Origin: Salinimicrobium sp. TH3
GTDB lineage: Bacteria > Bacteroidota > Bacteroidia > Flavobacteriales > Flavobacteriaceae
Reading direction: 5' to 3'
Assembly (NCBI RefSeq): GCF_026676115.1
Contig: NZ_JAPONB010000007.1
Span: forward strand, 62,001-126,000
Length of the DNA: 64,000 bases
In this document: one piece after another, positions 33,771-41,988 of the stretch
How the letters are laid out: every line of letters starts with the position of its first letter
Numbering within the stretch: the stretch's first letter is position 1
Program-made: the position numbers and the translations under genes
Notes under the pieces: generated by a model
What the model was told of the DNA's origin: nothing
Seen by the model: only the letters and a program-made list of their open reading frames with translations
Database searches by the model: none

Positions 33771-35042
33771 ATGAGCATTATTTTAAAAGCCGAAAATATA
33801 TCTAAACTTTATCGCCTGGGAAGTGTCGGCACAGGTACACTCGGCGATGACCTGAAGCGATGGTGGTATAATGTTCGCGGGAAGGAAGACCCTTTCTTAA
33901 AGATTGGAGGGGTAAACGATAGAAGCGCCAAAGCTACCAAAGATTATGTCTGGGCGCTGCGGGATATAAATTTTGAAGTAAAACAGGGGGAAGTCTTAGG
34001 GATTATTGGGAAAAACGGCGCAGGTAAATCTACGCTTTTAAAACTGCTTTCCAGGGTTACTGCACCCACCACCGGGAGTATAAAGACCAGGGGAAGAATA
34101 GCATCATTATTAGAAGTAGGAACAGGTTTTCATGGGGAACTCACCGGGCGGGAAAATATTTTCATGAACGGTGCGGTTCTGGGGATGACAAAGGCTGAGA
34201 TCAAAAAAAAATTAGATGAAATAATTGCATTTTCGGGTTGTGAGATGTACATCGATACTCCGGTAAAGCGTTACAGCAGTGGAATGACTGTGCGGCTGGG
34301 CTTTGCGGTGGCTGCTCACCTCGATCCCGAAGTTTTGGTAGTAGATGAGGTTCTGGCCGTGGGAGATGCGGAATTCCAAAAAAGAGCCATTGGGAAAATG
34401 CAAGACCTTTCCTCCGGAGAAGGTAGGACTGTACTTTTTGTGAGTCATAACATGTCTAGTGTAAATGCTTTGTGTTCAAGAGCCCTGCTATTGAGCAACG
34501 GAGGAATTAAAAAGGAAGGTGACGTTGAAAAAATTATTGAAGTTTATTTAAACGAAAATCAAAAAACCAAAACCAATTATTCATTAGAAAAATTTCCCCA
34601 TAGACAGGGAAATGGTGAAGTTAAATTAGGCTCAGTTCAGATATCTAGTGAATACCCTGATGAAGTCCCCCGGACTGGGAGAAAATTGAATTTTGAATAT
34701 CATCTTCTCAATCCCAAAGGTTACAATACTTCAGACATTCAATTCGACTTCAGAATAGATGATAACTTGGGACAGCGGTTGCTCTGGTTTAGCACAACCT
34801 TAAAGAAGTATGAAGAAAATAAAGTTTTGAATAGGTTAACGTTCAGCATTGATCGCTGTAATCTCAATTCGGGAATTTACTATGTCACAACTTACATTAG
34901 AGTAAGGAATGAAGTTTCGGATTGGATTCAAAACGCTTTTAGTTTTGAAGTGGCAGATGGGTTCTTTTATGACAACGCGGCAGGAGTGGTGCCTTCCCAG
35001 AGTAAGATTTTAACGAATTTCGATATATTTTCCTATGATTAA
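33771..35042 (+). CDS. wzt: ABC transporter ATPase with carbohydrate-binding tail (Wzt-like)
   Basis: 423 aa from ATG at 33771 (the frame is open from a TTG 9 bp earlier). The ATPase domain (about 1-250) has Walker A GKNGAGKST, the ABC signature YSSGMTVRLGFAVAAHL and Walker B VLVVDEVLAVGD. A C-terminal beta-sandwich domain (about 270-423, from EVKLGSVQISS to FDIFSYD) matches the Wzt C-terminal glycan-binding type, which in E. coli O8/O9a recognises the terminal modification of the finished chain before export. The end overlaps the next gene by 8 bp, a methyltransferase, consistent with a methyl-capped chain terminus, though this is inference. Confidence 0.94.
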   Translation: MSIILKAENISKLYRLGSVGTGTLGDDLKRWWYNVRGKEDPFLKIGGVNDRSAKATKDYVWALRDINFEVKQGEVLGIIGKNGAGKSTLLKLLSRVTAPTTGSIKTRGRIASLLEVGTGFHGELTGRENIFMNGAVLGMTKAEIKKKLDEIIAFSGCEMYIDTPVKRYSSGMTVRLGFAVAAHLDPEVLVVDEVLAVGDAEFQKRAIGKMQDLSSGEGRTVLFVSHNMSSVNALCSRALLLSNGGIKKEGDVEKIIEVYLNENQKTKTNYSLEKFPHRQGNGEVKLGSVQISSEYPDEVPRTGRKLNFEYHLLNPKGYNTSDIQFDFRIDDNLGQRLLWFSTTLKKYEENKVLNRLTFSIDRCNLNSGIYYVTTYIRVRNEVSDWIQNAFSFEVADGFFYDNAAGVVPSQSKILTNFDIFSYD

Positions 35043-35817
35043 AAAAATCAGAAACAAAATTACTCGTTTTGAATCTCGCCTAGATCAAATATATCAAAAT
35101 CTGAGCGTCCTTGATCAGAAGGAGAAAATTCAGAAACAGAACCAACAAATTCAATTTGATTTTCACCAAATTTCACAACTTTTCTCCCGAGGCGAGTTCA
35201 TACCATGGACAAGTTGGTCAATTTCTCCGAGTACAATCCTTCACGTTTTGAACGATCTGTTAGTAAATGAGAAAAAGAGTGTCATTGAGTTTGGAGCAGG
35301 TTCATCTACATTTTACATTGCTAAATTTCTAAAAGAACATCAACTTGAAAATGTTCAATTTTTAACTGTGGAATCTGATGAAAGATGGATTGGAAAGATA
35401 GAAAAATGGGCTGGTAAATATGAACTGCTAGATCATATTAATATTGTTCATTCACCAATTACTGATGTTCAAAATGAATTGTCTTGGAAAAATCAGACAA
35501 AGTGGTATAGTTCGAAGGACATTGAGAATGCATTTAATAGGGAAGAGAAGTTTGATCTAATTCTAATCGATGGCCCATGGGGTGGTATCTCGCCCTTTGG
35601 AAGATATTCAGCAGTGCCATTTTTAAAAAACAATTTATCCGAAAAGTTTTCTATTTATCTTGATGATACTTTTCGTGAGGAAGAATTTAAAATTATTAAC
35701 AAATGGAGCCAGTTATTAGATACGCCTGTTAAACATTATAATAAATATTCTCTTCTAACGAATGAAGATAGATATAATATTGAACCATTTTCAGTAAACA
35801 AATGGCAGAAAGTTTAA
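35035..35817 (+). CDS. Class I SAM-dependent methyltransferase
   Basis: 260 aa. A coiled-coil-like N terminus (about 1-45) precedes a Rossmann methyltransferase domain with VIEFGAGSSTFYIAKFL (about 82-98), the acidic FLTVESDERW segment and FDLILIDGPWGGISPFGRY (about 170-188). Its position directly after wzt, overlapping by 8 bp, suggests it acts on the glycan, possibly as a chain-capping enzyme that the Wzt tail could read, but the substrate is not visible. The end overlaps the start of a broken GT2 gene by 16 bp. Confidence 0.82.
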   Translation: MIKKIRNKITRFESRLDQIYQNLSVLDQKEKIQKQNQQIQFDFHQISQLFSRGEFIPWTSWSISPSTILHVLNDLLVNEKKSVIEFGAGSSTFYIAKFLKEHQLENVQFLTVESDERWIGKIEKWAGKYELLDHINIVHSPITDVQNELSWKNQTKWYSSKDIENAFNREEKFDLILIDGPWGGISPFGRYSAVPFLKNNLSEKFSIYLDDTFREEEFKIINKWSQLLDTPVKHYNKYSLLTNEDRYNIEPFSVNKWQKV

Positions 35818-36224
35818 TTTCTATAATTATATCCCCCACTTCAATCGCTCTGATCTTTTAAGAGCGACTTTAGAGTCTGCCATAGCCCAAGTCTACCTCA
35901 ATTGGGAATGCATCTTAGTAGATGACGGTACTACAGATTATACTTAAGAACTTATAAGTTTATATTGCTTGAAGGGTTCACGGATAAAGTTTTATCAAAA
36001 ACCGACAAACGCCAACGCTTGTAGAAATTATGAGGTTTTATACAAAGCAAAGGAGAATTTATTCAGTGGTTTGATAGTGATGACCTGATGGTTCCTGAAT
36101 TTCTGGAAATTAAAGTCAAGACTGCAAATTTTAAAGACCCCTCCCTTGACGATATTGTTGACACCAATAAAGAGTGTTTGAAGAAGTATGTACTTTATTA
36201 GGATTATGTAGTTACACAGAAAAA
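35802..36224 (+). pseudogene. Degraded GT2 glycosyltransferase copy
   Basis: Reading across frames, the segment aligns throughout with the first 150 or so residues of the intact GT2 at 37282-38943. SIII-SP-T-FNRSDLLRATLES, then NWECILVDDGTTDYT, then KFYQKPTNANACRNYE, QWFDSDDLMVPEFLEIKVK and TANFKDPSLDDIVD are all recognisable. There is a frameshift near 35835, a TAA at about 35944, a second frameshift near 36040, a TAG at about 36199 and two internal deletions (the RKGA loop and a stretch before TANFKD). It breaks off where the opposite-strand methyltransferase ends. It is a clear remnant of a duplicated glycosyltransferase. Confidence 0.88.
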
Positions 36225-36225
36225 T

Positions 36226-36998
36226 TCAGGTAATTTTTTGTGCTTCTTTTTCACATAAATATATCTTTTGGGTGGGAAGGATTCCATATTTATATCTTTT
36301 TTTTGAAGAAAAATTTCTTCCGAAATCTGAAATAGTAACTTTAAAACCGGCTTCTCTATATCGGTCTAAATAATCTCTACCGCAAATTCTAACATGATCC
36401 GATTGTCCAAATGCTCTTTCTCTCTCTGTAGGAGCTGTAATAGTAAAATCTTCATAAGTTTTTTCAAATCTTTCATCAATTGGCACCAAAAATATGCCTC
36501 TTCCTCCAGGTTTCATTACCCGATAAAGCTCTGCCAAGGCTTTTTGATCGTTCTCAATATGTTCCAGGACATGGTTGCACATTATAAAATCAAACATATT
36601 GTTCCCATAAGGAATAGCAGTAATGTCAGCTTGAACAATTGGGGTCTTTAGGTTTCTGTAGAAATGCGGGTTCAGATCACAGGGGGTATAGTTAATCTGT
36701 TCTAATTTTTTAAACTGCTGATATAAACAATACTCTGGTGCAAAATGGAGAAAATTTTTATTGGTTCCGGCAAAAAGAAAATTATCCTGTTTTAAATAAA
36801 AGTAGAGTAGCCTATGTCTTTCCCTGCTACGACATTTCTGGCATTCTTCATTTTCTCTAGGCATCAATCCTGCGGTCCGGAATTTTTTAAATAGCTGTCA
36901 TATATCGGGCAATGCACACCAGTTATTCTATACCTAATCCTAAGAATTTTCCTTTGAATTTTCCTTATTCTATAACTTGAGGTAATTCTTTTTAGCAT
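36226..36998 (-). pseudogene. Class I SAM methyltransferase with N-terminal frameshift
   Basis: The uninterrupted part (36226-36867, 213 aa) carries CQKCRSRERHRLLYFYLK, NFLHFAPE, the FDFIMCNHVLEHIENDQKALAELYRVMKPGG methyltransferase core and a DHVRICGRDYLDRYREAGF end. Upstream in another frame, from ATG at 36998, lies the family's missing N terminus ending HCPIYDSYLK. The two halves join if one base is added to the T run at 36883-36888 (six T on plus). The first zinc-knuckle pair, normally CPxC, reads CPIY, so one Cys is also lost. Either a decaying gene or a sequencing/slippage event is possible. It is on the opposite strand to its neighbours. Confidence 0.75.
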
Positions 36999-37069
36999 AC
37001 AACAATTCTAATTAGGATGGAAAAGTAGAAAAAGCCAGTCATATATTTTTCATTCAGTGATCTTATATT

Positions 37070-37285
37070 TTGGAAATTGGGGAAATCTCAATAAAAACCT
37101 TTTTTGTAAGAAATAATTTTTTGAAGCTCTGTGCCTATGGAATAGAGAAACAAGGACATCCAAAGAAAAATTTTATTACGGGATGTAATCCTGATGGAGC
37201 AGTTTATTCAGTAGCCAAAAGTATCTGTGAGATAGGACTTTTTGATATATTAGCATCCAACGATTCTAATATTATAGTTTTTTGA
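37070..37285 (+). pseudogene. Short coupled ORF, possible sulfotransferase remnant
   Basis: 71-residue frame from TTG, ending in a TTGA overlap with the next glycosyltransferase. The segment KKNFITGCNPDGAVYSVAKSICEIG resembles the N-terminal P-loop of sulfotransferase-like proteins (typically FITGxxRSGTT...), but the key Ser-Gly-Thr is replaced and the remaining two thirds of such a protein are missing. It could also be a leader peptide coupling translation of the GT2 gene. The sulfotransferase assignment is weak. Confidence 0.3.
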
Positions 37286-38943
37286 ATCCTTTAGTTTCCA
37301 TTATTATACCGACATATAACCGATCTGATCTTTTAGGAGCTACTTTAGATTCTATCCGTTCACAGACCTATACCAATTGGGAATGTATTGTAGTAGATGA
37401 CGGTTCTTTAGATTATATTGGAGAGCTTATGTGGTTTTATTGCTCGAAGGATCCTCGCATTAAATTTTATCATAGACCGAGAACCAGAAGAAAAGGCGCC
37501 AATGCCTGCAGAAATTATGGATTCGAACTAAGCACAGGAAAATACAATCAGTGGTTTGATAGTGATGATCTAATGGTTCCGCAATTCCTGGAAGTTAAAG
37601 TCAGGACAATTGAAGAACATGATGTAGATTTTGTGATATCAAAGACTGCAAATTTTAAAGATCCTGAACCTAAGGACATTGTCAGTAAGAATAAGCAGTA
37701 CTACAAATTCGATGATTTTAATATCACTCATCATAATTACGTAGTTCAAAACATAAACTGGTTGACACCAGATTTTATGGCCAGAAGGGATGTTTTGAGA
37801 AATTTAAGATTCAACGAAGGTCTCAAATCTGCCCAGGAACGTAATTTCTTCAGTAAGTTAACTTCCAGAACAATAAATGCTAAGGTCATCGATCAATATC
37901 TTACAAAACGGCGTTTACATGAGCAGTCCACTCAGTCCATTCTAAAAGTGGACCGGAGCAGGAAAGAAAGAGAGACTTTTGAGTTCATGTATGAGACCTG
38001 GCATGAATTGAGAAGGGAAAATACTTTTCCAACAAATTATTTGTTTGTAGAGGCGGTAGAGCATACCATTCACTACAAAGAACACCCCAGATACTTTCTT
38101 GAGCTTACGAAGCAATTATTGAGATGGAATATATCCACCGGCCTCTGGTATCTGGCTTATCAAACTAGCTGGAGAACGTCTAACCGGGGAAATATCTTCA
38201 GAAAAGGATTCAGAAGATCCTTTTCACGCCTAATGGCTAGAGGAGAAATGCCGCCTAAGAAATGTAAAAGCCTTTTCCTGAACAAGAACGTAAAAGAAAA
38301 GCCGGTCATCAACATCTTAACCCGCACTTCAGGAAGGCCAAGGGGTTTTGCGAAATGCAGGGAGTCAATTGAAAATCAGACGTATAAAAAAGTTAGACAT
38401 TTAGTGAGTTATGATTCTGTCGCAGATCTTGATTATTTGGTGAGGGATGATATTGAAAAGATAAAGGTGACGAATCAGACAGTCGCTGCCGAATTAATAC
38501 AATCTTTAGATCTTGAATATAAGCCCTACAATTTGTACTGTAATGAACTCCTGGCAAAAGTGGAAGAAGGCTGGGTACTTTTTTTAGATGATGATGATAT
38601 GCTGACGAATAACCAGGTTTTGGAAGATATTTTTAAAGCTATTCGAAAAGGGGATGAAGACACTATATTTTTTTGGTTTACGAGGTTTCCTAACGGAGCA
38701 TTATTTCCTTCTACTGAAAATTTTAAAAAGCGTACCATAAAGCTTCAGCAGATGGATACGGCCTGTTTTATGTTCCATTCGAAATACAAAGGAAGTGCCA
38801 CATGGGATTGCTGGAAAGCAGCAGATTTCAGGTTTGTTAAGGAACTTTCCGAAATTATTCCAAACCAAAAATGGATCCCTAAAGCTTTGACCCAGAAGAA
38901 CAACTTCGGAGACCAGGGAAGAAGAAATGACATATCGGATTAA
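37282..38943 (+). CDS. Two-domain GT2 glycosyltransferase
   Basis: 553 aa with two GT-A modules. The first (about 1-250) has VSIIIPTYNR, the VDDGS nucleotide-sugar motif (D39-D40) and DSDD at 93-96. The second (from about 343) starts VINILTRTSGRP, with an FLDDDDML metal motif at about 434-440 and a terminal WIPKALTQKNN segment. Two catalytic modules in one chain suggest a bifunctional transferase or polymerase-like enzyme. The start is TTG, coupled by a TTGA overlap to the preceding short frame. The N-terminal half is the parent or sister of the broken copy at 35.8 kb and close to the GT2 at 41 kb. Confidence 0.88.
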   Translation: MNPLVSIIIPTYNRSDLLGATLDSIRSQTYTNWECIVVDDGSLDYIGELMWFYCSKDPRIKFYHRPRTRRKGANACRNYGFELSTGKYNQWFDSDDLMVPQFLEVKVRTIEEHDVDFVISKTANFKDPEPKDIVSKNKQYYKFDDFNITHHNYVVQNINWLTPDFMARRDVLRNLRFNEGLKSAQERNFFSKLTSRTINAKVIDQYLTKRRLHEQSTQSILKVDRSRKERETFEFMYETWHELRRENTFPTNYLFVEAVEHTIHYKEHPRYFLELTKQLLRWNISTGLWYLAYQTSWRTSNRGNIFRKGFRRSFSRLMARGEMPPKKCKSLFLNKNVKEKPVINILTRTSGRPRGFAKCRESIENQTYKKVRHLVSYDSVADLDYLVRDDIEKIKVTNQTVAAELIQSLDLEYKPYNLYCNELLAKVEEGWVLFLDDDDMLTNNQVLEDIFKAIRKGDEDTIFFWFTRFPNGALFPSTENFKKRTIKLQQMDTACFMFHSKYKGSATWDCWKAADFRFVKELSEIIPNQKWIPKALTQKNNFGDQGRRNDISD

Positions 38944-38983
38944 GCAAAAACAAAATTCGTAGTTTCACAATATAATTCTTTTG

Positions 38984-40132
38984 ATGAAAAAACTCCTTTT
39001 TATATGTCATGAAACCACCAGAACGGGGGCTCCATTTGTTCTGCTCTACTTTCTCGAGTGGTTAAAGGAAAATCATCCTCATATAGAGATATGGACAATT
39101 TCATTAAAAGAAGGCGGGTTAAGTGAGGATTTCAGAAGAATTTCTGACGAGTACATTGAGTTATCACATGCTTCAAAGACGAAAAATTCCTTATTGGTGA
39201 GAATTTTTAAAAAGCTACGGAGGAAGGCAGGTGGCAGGTTTGCTCCCGCAAGTTTTGAAGATGTTCTAGTAAAAAAAATCTCTAAGGAAGAATTCGATCT
39301 AATTTATGCCAATACAATAGTCAGCATTCCTTTGGCCCAAAAATTTAGAAAAGGTAGTAAATCCACTAAACTCATCGCCCATATCCATGAATTGGAAAGA
39401 ACAATAAAAATGAGGTTGCCAGATCTAAAACAATATGCAAGAAATGTAGATCATTTCATAACAGCTTCAGATCTGGTTAAGGAAAACCTCGTCCTGAATC
39501 ATGAAGTCGAAGAATCTTCCATAACAACCGTATACGAATGTGCTAAACTTGCAGCGCCAAGCAAAAGAAATAAAACCGAAGAATTTATAGTAGGAGGGGC
39601 AGGCACGGCCTATTGGAGAAAAGGGAGTGATCTTTTTATACAGGTAGCACGAATGGTAAAAACAGACTTGCCCGAAGCCAAAATCCGGTTTGTCTGGGTT
39701 GGGAACATTTCTTCAGAACAAAAAATTATTATTGAGAGTGATCTTGAAAAAGCTGGTTTGACAGATACAGTTTTTTTTGTTGGTGAGAAAGAGGATGTAC
39801 GGCAATACTTCAATGAGTTTGACGTTTTTTTGCTGACATCAAGAGAGGATCCTTTCCCTTTAGTCGCCATTGAAATTGGAATGTTGGGTAAACCAATTAT
39901 TTGTTTCGAAGGCGCAAGCGGTACTGCAGAAGTGCTGAAAATGGGAGGTGGGTATATCATTCCTTACCTGGATACAGAAACAATGGCAAAAAAAGTCAAA
40001 TTTTATTTTCAAAATCCCGATCAGGTTGAAATGGACGGAAATAAGAGTTGTGAACTTTTTTCTCCCTATACTCCGGAAAAAATTTGTCCTCAAATATGGA
40101 AAAGCATAAATCATACTCTTATTAATTCCTAA
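38984..40132 (+). CDS. GT4 family glycosyltransferase
   Basis: 382 aa, GT-B fold, from ATG at 38984. The N-terminal domain starts KLLFICHETTRTGAPFVLLYFL. The C-terminal nucleotide-binding domain has VGGAGTAYWRKGSDLFIQVA (about 205-224), FFVGEKEDVRQYFNEFDVFLLTSREDPFPLVAIE (about 264-297) with the retaining-enzyme E-x7-E motif, and GASGTAEVL. Retaining transfer from an NDP-sugar is expected; donor and acceptor are unknown. It lies 41 bp after the two-domain GT2 and 3 bp before the next GT2, so it is in the same transcript. Confidence 0.9.
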   Translation: MKKLLFICHETTRTGAPFVLLYFLEWLKENHPHIEIWTISLKEGGLSEDFRRISDEYIELSHASKTKNSLLVRIFKKLRRKAGGRFAPASFEDVLVKKISKEEFDLIYANTIVSIPLAQKFRKGSKSTKLIAHIHELERTIKMRLPDLKQYARNVDHFITASDLVKENLVLNHEVEESSITTVYECAKLAAPSKRNKTEEFIVGGAGTAYWRKGSDLFIQVARMVKTDLPEAKIRFVWVGNISSEQKIIIESDLEKAGLTDTVFFVGEKEDVRQYFNEFDVFLLTSREDPFPLVAIEIGMLGKPIICFEGASGTAEVLKMGGGYIIPYLDTETMAKKVKFYFQNPDQVEMDGNKSCELFSPYTPEKICPQIWKSINHTLINS

Positions 40133-40135
40133 AGT

Positions 40136-41062
40136 ATGCTGGCTATTGTCATTCCTTTTTATAAGATTTCTTTTTTTGAACAAACCTTGAAGTCACTGGC
40201 GAACCAGACGAATAAGGAATTTAGGGTATATATTGGGGATGATGCGTCACCAGATAATCCTGTGGATATAATATCTTTTTATGAGGATTTAATAAACATT
40301 TCCTACCAACGATTCGAACATAATTTAGGAGGTAAATCTCTTACCAGTCAATGGGAGAGGTGCATAGAAATGGTTGCAGATGAAAGATGGATCATGATTT
40401 TAGGGGATGATGATTACGTAAGTAATAATTATGTTCAAGAGTTTTATCAACACCTCGATGAAATAGAGAATTATGATATAAAAGTTGTGCGTTTCGCCAC
40501 ACGTGTACTGAGAGAACCAGGCGGTGAACTTTCTAACCTATTCACGCATCCAAAAATAGAAAGTTCTACAGATTTTTTTTATAGAAAATTTTTAAAATTT
40601 TCCCGAGGCAGTCTTTCTGAGCAAATCTTTAGAAAGGATGCTTACCTCAAAAATAAATTTAGAGACTTTCCTTTGGGGTGGGGTGCCGATAACTTTGCAT
40701 GGTTGGACTTTACTGAATTTGGATCCATCTATACCATAAATAATGCGACTGCTTTTTTCCGGATTTCCGAATTAAATATTTCAAGAGGAGGTTACGAAGA
40801 AACACTAAAGCAGCAAACGAAATGGATGTATTTTAACCTTATCGTAGAACAGTATCTTCATAAATTCAAAAAAGAACAAAGAGTTCCATTGCTCCTCTTT
40901 TATGAGCAGGTGGTTTATTATTCAGACAAGATTTCTCCGGGTTTTTTTATTACAATGCATAAAAACTTCATTCGCGAAAAAGCTTATATTCAGGTTCTGA
41001 AATTTAGTAGAAGATTTTTTTTATTTCTTATCAATAAGTGGAACGGAAAACATCCATCATAA
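40136..41062 (+). CDS. GT2 family glycosyltransferase
   Basis: 308 aa, GT-A fold. MLAIVIPFYK at the start, GDDASPD at 34-40 for donor binding, and the LGDDDY metal motif at 89-94. A family-typical SLTSQWERCIEM helix precedes it, and GWGADNFAWLDF (about 181-192) supplies the likely catalytic Asp region. It is close to small inverting GT2 enzymes of O-antigen clusters; donor and acceptor cannot be read. It begins 3 bp after the GT4 stop and overlaps the next GT2 by 25 bp. Confidence 0.9.
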   Translation: MLAIVIPFYKISFFEQTLKSLANQTNKEFRVYIGDDASPDNPVDIISFYEDLINISYQRFEHNLGGKSLTSQWERCIEMVADERWIMILGDDDYVSNNYVQEFYQHLDEIENYDIKVVRFATRVLREPGGELSNLFTHPKIESSTDFFYRKFLKFSRGSLSEQIFRKDAYLKNKFRDFPLGWGADNFAWLDFTEFGSIYTINNATAFFRISELNISRGGYEETLKQQTKWMYFNLIVEQYLHKFKKEQRVPLLLFYEQVVYYSDKISPGFFITMHKNFIREKAYIQVLKFSRRFFLFLINKWNGKHPS

Positions 41063-41988
41063 TCCCTACATATAATAGAGCCCATTTAATTGGTGCGACC
41101 ATAGATTCTGTAATTAAACAGACTTATAATAATTGGGAATGCATTATTGTTGATGACGGTTCACAAGATGATACTAATACTGTCTTAAAACAGTATTGCA
41201 ACCGGGAAGAAAGAATTAGTTTTTATTTAAGACCTGCCAATCGACCCAAAGGGGCCAATTCCTGTAGAAATTTTGGGTTGGAAAAGAGTAAAGGTGAATA
41301 TATTATTTGGTTTGATAGTGACGATTTAATGTCAGCTGATCATGTTGAAAGAAAAGTCAATGCTATAGAGGCTTCAGATGTAGATTTTGTTATTGGTAGA
41401 ACAGCTAATTTTCATAAGAATCTGGTGCTTGAGCCCTATTATTATGAGAAAAAGGAATATGGGATTAAAGCTTCAGATTTTATTTTACTCAAAATCCATT
41501 GGTATACTTACGATGTCCTTCTAAAAAAGGACATAGCAGACAAAATTATATGGAATGAGCGCATGAAATCCTGGCAGGATTATAATTACTTTTCTAAAAT
41601 GTTATTAAAGACAGAAAAGGGGGAATATTTGGATGAAATACTAACTTTTCGAAGAATCCATGAAAATTCCATTCAAAAACAATTGACAAGGAGTAAAAAG
41701 AACTTCCAGGAAGAGCTGCTGGAAAATAGGATATTGACTTTCTACGATATTGAGAAAAAGATAGATCCTCTTACCAAAAAGGAATTGGTGTACGGCATCA
41801 TGAACCTTCATTATGATCTAGCAAAAATGGGTGTTTTCTCACGAGCCAGAGAAGTAATAGGAATTGTAGGTAAAGAGTTGGGAATAACCTCTGTCTTTCT
41901 TTTTAAGGCTGCTGTGTGCTCTGCTTTTTATATAGAAAAAGGAAATTATCTTTTAGAAATATCAAAAAAACGAAATAAAGGAGTTTAG
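41038..41988 (+). CDS. GT2 family glycosyltransferase
   Basis: 316 aa from GTG at 41038, 25 bp inside the preceding gene. SIIIPTYNRAHLIGATIDS at 6-24, CIIVDDGSQDD at 35-45, KGANSCRNFG at 71-80 and WFDSDDLM at 91-98 are at the same positions as in the N-terminal module of the GT2 at 37.3 kb, so these are recent paralogues. A FRRIHENSIQKQLT segment lies in the acceptor half. It ends 4 bp into a convergent GT14 gene. Confidence 0.9.
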   Translation: MERKTSIIIPTYNRAHLIGATIDSVIKQTYNNWECIIVDDGSQDDTNTVLKQYCNREERISFYLRPANRPKGANSCRNFGLEKSKGEYIIWFDSDDLMSADHVERKVNAIEASDVDFVIGRTANFHKNLVLEPYYYEKKEYGIKASDFILLKIHWYTYDVLLKKDIADKIIWNERMKSWQDYNYFSKMLLKTEKGEYLDEILTFRRIHENSIQKQLTRSKKNFQEELLENRILTFYDIEKKIDPLTKKELVYGIMNLHYDLAKMGVFSRAREVIGIVGKELGITSVFLFKAAVCSAFYIEKGNYLLEISKKRNKGV

